Program-made: the position numbers and the translations under genes | The notes under the pieces: generated by a model | What the model was told of the DNA's origin: nothing | Databases searched by the model: none | What the model saw: only the letters and a program-made list of their open reading frames with translations | IMG/VR virus record: IMGVR_UViG_3300044726_000143 | Location: 1 to 39,877 of that record | From: a virus | Strand: one strand, 5' to 3' | Length of the DNA: 39,877 bases | Shown: piece after piece, positions 37,480 to 39,877 of the stretch | Layout of the letters: each line of letters starts with the position of its first letter | Position numbering within the stretch: position 1 is the stretch's first letter

Positions 37480-37949
37480 CACCGCTCGATCAGGCGTTCA
37501 TCCAATTCGTGGTCCTGGGCATCGCGCAGCCGAAGGGCTCGGCGCGTGCATTCATGCCCAAGGGCGCGCGGTTCCCGGTCATCACGTCGGACAACAAGAG
37601 CCTGAAGGCATGGGAGCGCAGCGTGCGCGACCGTCTGCAGCAAATCATGCCGGCGGTCCCGCGGCCGACGCGCGTCGCGATCTGGGATGCCCCGATTGCG
37701 ATCGAGCTCCGCTTCGAACTGCCGCGGCCGAAGTCGCTGCCAAAGCGCGTCCTGCACCATCTCAAGAAGCCCGATCTCGACAAGCTCACGCGCGGCGCAA
37801 TCGACCCGCTCATCGGCATCGTCTTCCGAGACGACTCGCAGGTCGTGAAGGTCATCGCGGAGAAGCACTACACCGACGTCGCCGCGCGCCTGGAAATCCT
37901 GGTGGCAGCGTATGACGGCCCGTTATTTCAACCCGGAGAGGACAGTTAA
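37476..37949 (+). CDS. rusA: RusA-type Holliday-junction resolvase
   Basis: 157 aa. Core: FVVLGIAQPKGSARAFMPKG (strand 1 and loop), IAIELRFELPRPKSL, then KKPDLDKLTRGAIDPLIGIV and FRDDSQVVKVIAEKHY. Asp100, Asp102, Asp119/Asp120 and the nearby Lys form the metal-binding set of RusA dimers, which cut four-way junctions after CC. Many lambdoid-type phages use it to debranch DNA before packaging, in keeping with the Bet module upstream. ATGA overlap upstream and TAATG overlap downstream. Confidence 0.93.
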   Translation: MTPLDQAFIQFVVLGIAQPKGSARAFMPKGARFPVITSDNKSLKAWERSVRDRLQQIMPAVPRPTRVAIWDAPIAIELRFELPRPKSLPKRVLHHLKKPDLDKLTRGAIDPLIGIVFRDDSQVVKVIAEKHYTDVAARLEILVAAYDGPLFQPGEDS

Positions 37950-38656
37950 TGGCCCAGCGTCTGTTCGCGATCAACAAGATTCCGACGTTCTTGGATAACT
38001 ACACGCCAGGCACCGAACGCCGACGCGGCGAGACGGTGAAGATCATCACGCTCTCGCTGCGCGTACAGCCGTTCGACTCGAAACTGGCGACGGCGGTCGA
38101 CGACGGCATGCTCGACGACGCCGGCGTGAAGGACGCGCTCTTCAAGGCCTCGAGTGGCGAGCCGAAGAAACACCGCACGCGCGTGAACTTCAATCTGGGC
38201 TGTGCCCAGCAGAACCTGATCATGTATGCGTCGACCGACACGGCGAAGTCGCGCATGGCGTTTGTGCAGTGCCGCATCGGCGGCGAGTACGCGCGGACCT
38301 CGAAGGACGTGAACGGCTACGCGTTCTGTTTCCGCGCGTCGTTTGGTCCGGTGGGCCGGGACGAAATGGAATTCATTCACGCCTGGATGGGCTCGCAGCA
38401 GGCGGTGACGTTCGAAGAAAGCGAAGAGCAGCTCGATTACGACGACAGCGATGCCGACGTGCCGGATCTCGATGACGCGCCGCCGGCCACGCGGGCGAAG
38501 GCCCCCTCCGCGCCACCGATGTTCGGCGATGACGATCCCGCCGCGGCGGCGCCCAGCGCCGGCAAGAAGGCGGCGGCCGACAAGAACCGCGAGATCGGGC
38601 ATCGCTATCCCAAGAAATCCAAAACCACCGCGACACGCGGCAAGGGCAAGAAGTGA
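37949..38656 (+). CDS. Hypothetical protein after rusA, 235 aa
   Basis: Residues 1-140 form a folded beta-rich domain (IPTFLDNYTPGTERRRGETV; VKIITLSLRVQPFDSKLATA; FNLGCAQQNLIMYASTDTAK; FRASFGPVGRDEMEFIHAWM). Then an acidic linker (SEEQLDYDDSDADVPDLDDA) and a Lys-rich tail (KKSKTTATRGKGKK). Such a fold-plus-acidic/basic-tail plan recalls DNA-binding accessory proteins, and the phage has no evident SSB, but nothing in the motifs proves this. The stop overlaps the next gene start. Confidence 0.6.
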   Translation: MAQRLFAINKIPTFLDNYTPGTERRRGETVKIITLSLRVQPFDSKLATAVDDGMLDDAGVKDALFKASSGEPKKHRTRVNFNLGCAQQNLIMYASTDTAKSRMAFVQCRIGGEYARTSKDVNGYAFCFRASFGPVGRDEMEFIHAWMGSQQAVTFEESEEQLDYDDSDADVPDLDDAPPATRAKAPSAPPMFGDDDPAAAAPSAGKKAAADKNREIGHRYPKKSKTTATRGKGKK

Positions 38657-38946
38657 CGACGCGACGGATCCACACCGCGCCGAGGCGCTTCTGGTCGTCC
38701 GATGACGACGCGCTGATGCGCGCCCGCTATCCGCACGAGCCAACTCCAGCGGTGGCGCAGGCCTTGGGGCGGTCGGTGTCGGCGACCTACGGCCGCGCCG
38801 ACGTCCTCGGCCTGCGGAAGTCCGACGCCTATCTGGCGAGCCCGCACGCCTGCCGGCTGCGCCGTGGCGGCGACGTCGGCGCAGCGACGAACTGGGACGC
38901 TGAAGTGCGAAAAATTCTCAAGAAGCTCATTAAGGCGGCGATGTGA
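38653..38946 (+). CDS. HNH endonuclease N-terminal (HTH-like) part, interrupted
   Basis: 97 aa. RRFWSSDDDALMRARYPHEP and ALGRSVSATYGRADVLGLRK form a Myb/HTH-like domain, and SDAYLASPHACRLRRGGDVG then AAT is the start of the linker in full-length phage HNH proteins. After 38888 the frame runs into 18 unrelated codons (NWDAEVRKILKKLIKAAM) and stops at the methyltransferase start. The real continuation is at base 15 of the window: 38653-38888 plus 15-516 gives 245 aa without a shift. Either this is an insertion-disrupted gene or the two versions coexist in the population. Confidence 0.75.
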   Translation: MTTRRIHTAPRRFWSSDDDALMRARYPHEPTPAVAQALGRSVSATYGRADVLGLRKSDAYLASPHACRLRRGGDVGAATNWDAEVRKILKKLIKAAM

Positions 38947-39566
38947 TGATTACGCAGACGCAGCTGGATAAGGTGAAAGACCTGAATTACGACCATCATC
39001 GCCGCATGACGATACTGCACGAAAACAACGTCGCTTCTGGTCTCGCTGATTGCCAAGCGGAGATCGACGCTCGCAGCTATCGAACGCTCCTCAGTCACGT
39101 ACCTCCCGGTCGCTGCGCGATTCTGGAGATCGGAGCGTCAGCGGGAAATCAGTTTCCGCTGCTGGGCGATTGGCTCGCTGAGGGTGGCACCATTGTGGGC
39201 ATCGACCTATACGAGCCAAAGGTCGTCGAAGCGCAAGAGAACGGGCTGCCTGTTGACCTCGGCTTCGTCGAAACGCTGCCGTACGAAGATAATCGCTTCG
39301 ATCTCGTGTGTTCGCGGCACGTCATGGAGCATCTGGTCGATTTGCAGGAGGGCATGCTGCAGATTTTGCGTGTCACCAAACCGGGAGGCTTCGTCGCTCA
39401 CGTCACGCCCAACATGGCGGTTGACGAGGAGCCCGCGCACCTGAATCACTTTGATGGCCCCGGCTGGCGCGAACTGTGGGCGGCTGCTGGTCTCGTGATT
39501 ATCAGCGTAGAGCGACATGGGTTTAATGGCGGCGAGATTCACGTCGTTGGGCACAAGGCGGAGTGA
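38943..39566 (+). CDS. Class I SAM-dependent methyltransferase
   Basis: 207 aa. Motif I is AILEIGASAGNQFPLL (Glu62, Gly64, Gly68), then IVGIDLYEPK (acidic residue after strand 2), LPYEDNRFDLVCSRHVMEHL (motif of type-11 methyltransferases) and VTKPGGFVAHVTPN. Residues 1-40 (LNYDHHRRMTILHENNVASG) form a helical cap. The substrate is unknown; relatives act on small molecules, sugars or lipids rather than DNA. ATG overlaps the upstream stop. Base composition is visibly less G+C-rich than its neighbours, a sign of recent gain. Confidence 0.85.
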   Translation: MMITQTQLDKVKDLNYDHHRRMTILHENNVASGLADCQAEIDARSYRTLLSHVPPGRCAILEIGASAGNQFPLLGDWLAEGGTIVGIDLYEPKVVEAQENGLPVDLGFVETLPYEDNRFDLVCSRHVMEHLVDLQEGMLQILRVTKPGGFVAHVTPNMAVDEEPAHLNHFDGPGWRELWAAAGLVIISVERHGFNGGEIHVVGHKAE

Positions 39567-39736
39567 TGGTTGATCCAGAAGATCTTGAGCGCTCGATTTT
39601 GAACTTGCAGGCAGAATTGGCTAGTGTTAAGACTACGCTGGGCACTCTCATTGCGTGGGTTGCGCAATCTGCAGCAAGTCCGTTGAGCAAGAATGAAGCG
39701 CAGCAACTACTCGGCATGCTGCCGCCGCAGAGGTAA
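39566..39736 (+). CDS. Small helical protein in methyltransferase cassette, 56 aa
   Basis: ATG overlaps the methyltransferase stop (TGATG). PEDLERSILNLQAELASVKT and TLGTLIAWVAQSAASPLSKN, then EAQQLLGMLPPQR. The first half has a leucine-spaced heptad, fitting a short coiled coil; the middle is weakly hydrophobic. Same lower-G+C composition as the methyltransferase, so they probably moved together. Function unknown. Confidence 0.6.
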   Translation: MVDPEDLERSILNLQAELASVKTTLGTLIAWVAQSAASPLSKNEAQQLLGMLPPQR

Positions 39737-39738
39737 CG

Positions 39739-39877
39739 ATGGCAACACTAGGCGACACGGTTCACGCTAGGACAGGCGCCGCCGAACAAGGGCCTGCGCC
39801 GGCCAGGCTGGTCACGCGGGCGCATGCGCGAGACCCAATTCAAGACCGGTGCGCTCAACGGCCGCGCCCGCCAGCTG
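39739..39877 (+). CDS. ORF crossing the contig junction (partial)
   Basis: ATG 39739 opens MATLGDTVHARTGAAEQG and runs off the end; if the circle closes through the 126-bp repeat it would stop 30 bases later, at 157-159. From base 39752 on, the DNA is the same as the HNH gene but read in another frame. The opening resembles small phage proteins beginning 'M..LGD.VH', so it could be a real start fused to foreign sequence, or chance. Low confidence. Confidence 0.25.
   Translation, partial: MATLGDTVHARTGAAEQGPAPARLVTRAHARDPIQDRCAQRPRPPA
39752..39877. repeat. 126-bp terminal direct repeat, second copy
   Basis: Identical to 10-135. Its left edge shares GCGAC (39752-39756) with both 10-14 and 38884-38888, so the segment 38889-39756 is bordered by a 5-bp direct repeat. 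Confidence 0.9.

Noticed and set aside
1-39877. CRISPR array, rRNA or insertion sequence
   Set aside because: No regularly spaced repeat units, no rRNA-like sequence and no transposase motif were seen; the only close repeats are the origin iterons, tail modules and terminal repeat.

Overview
The window is an almost complete genome of a temperate siphovirus-type phage (HK97-like head, long non-contractile tail). It is very G+C-rich, and nearly all genes run on the + strand in tightly overlapping ATGA/TGATG units. Bases 10-135 and 39752-39877 are identical (126 bp), so the contig closes into a circle of about 39.7 kb. The att site sits beside the integrase in its phage (attP) arrangement, so this looks like a free or circularised phage rather than an integrated prophage. 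The lipoprotein and membrane-protein repertoire and the base composition point to a high-G+C bacterial host, probably Gram-negative. The host cannot be named from sequence alone.

Layout. (1) Bases 1-5014: small early or middle genes, including the C-terminal part of a split HNH endonuclease, several Cys-motif small proteins, a HerA-like ATPase with a duplicated winged-helix tail, and a second HNH endonuclease next to the terminase. (2) 5015-5212: a non-coding stretch with clustered CGAT motifs and a GC-rich dyad, the likely packaging site. (3) 5213-14238: terS, terL, portal, S49 protease, HK97 capsid, connector, head closure and tail completion genes. (4) 14260-26048: tail tube, tail-assembly chaperone pair with a textbook -1 frameshift signal, tape measure, tail tip and hub, S74-type fibre, lipoprotein, and an 834-residue glycosidase-like/fascin-like tail protein. 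(5) 26058-27104: three small membrane proteins interleaved with two copies of a structured element, then hairpins at the convergent end. (6) 27105-30329, minus strand: a retropepsin-like protease plus partner (probable cargo), attP overlapping a tRNA-Ala(CGC) 3' half, tyrosine integrase, LITAF-like zinc protein and repressor. (7) 30393-30490: an operator array with divergent control. (8) 30490-38946, + strand: Cro-like regulator, possible excisionase, Bet recombinase, a rearranged PD-(D/E)XK nuclease, an O-like initiator with a candidate origin inside it, DnaB helicase, RusA and an HNH N-terminal half. (9) 38943-39736: a methyltransferase cassette of lower G+C content.

How the genes work together. 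The repressor and the Cro-like protein probably compete for the three TTCTC-N6-GAGAA operators. Integrase acts at the tRNA-Ala attP. On lytic growth the initiator loads the phage DnaB helicase at an origin inside its own gene, while Bet, the nuclease and RusA process recombination intermediates. TerS/TerL with an HNH protein cut and package DNA into HK97-type heads.

Most noteworthy: (a) an HNH gene whose halves lie at the two contig ends and join in frame if an 868-bp methyltransferase segment is skipped; (b) a Cas4/RecB-like nuclease whose catalytic DxK segment has moved to the N-terminus; (c) a duplicated hairpin element with sequence-divergent but still paired arms and a conserved loop; (d) a lambda-like origin inside the initiator gene; (e) a retropepsin-like protease carried as probable lysogenic cargo. 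No endolysin was recognised.
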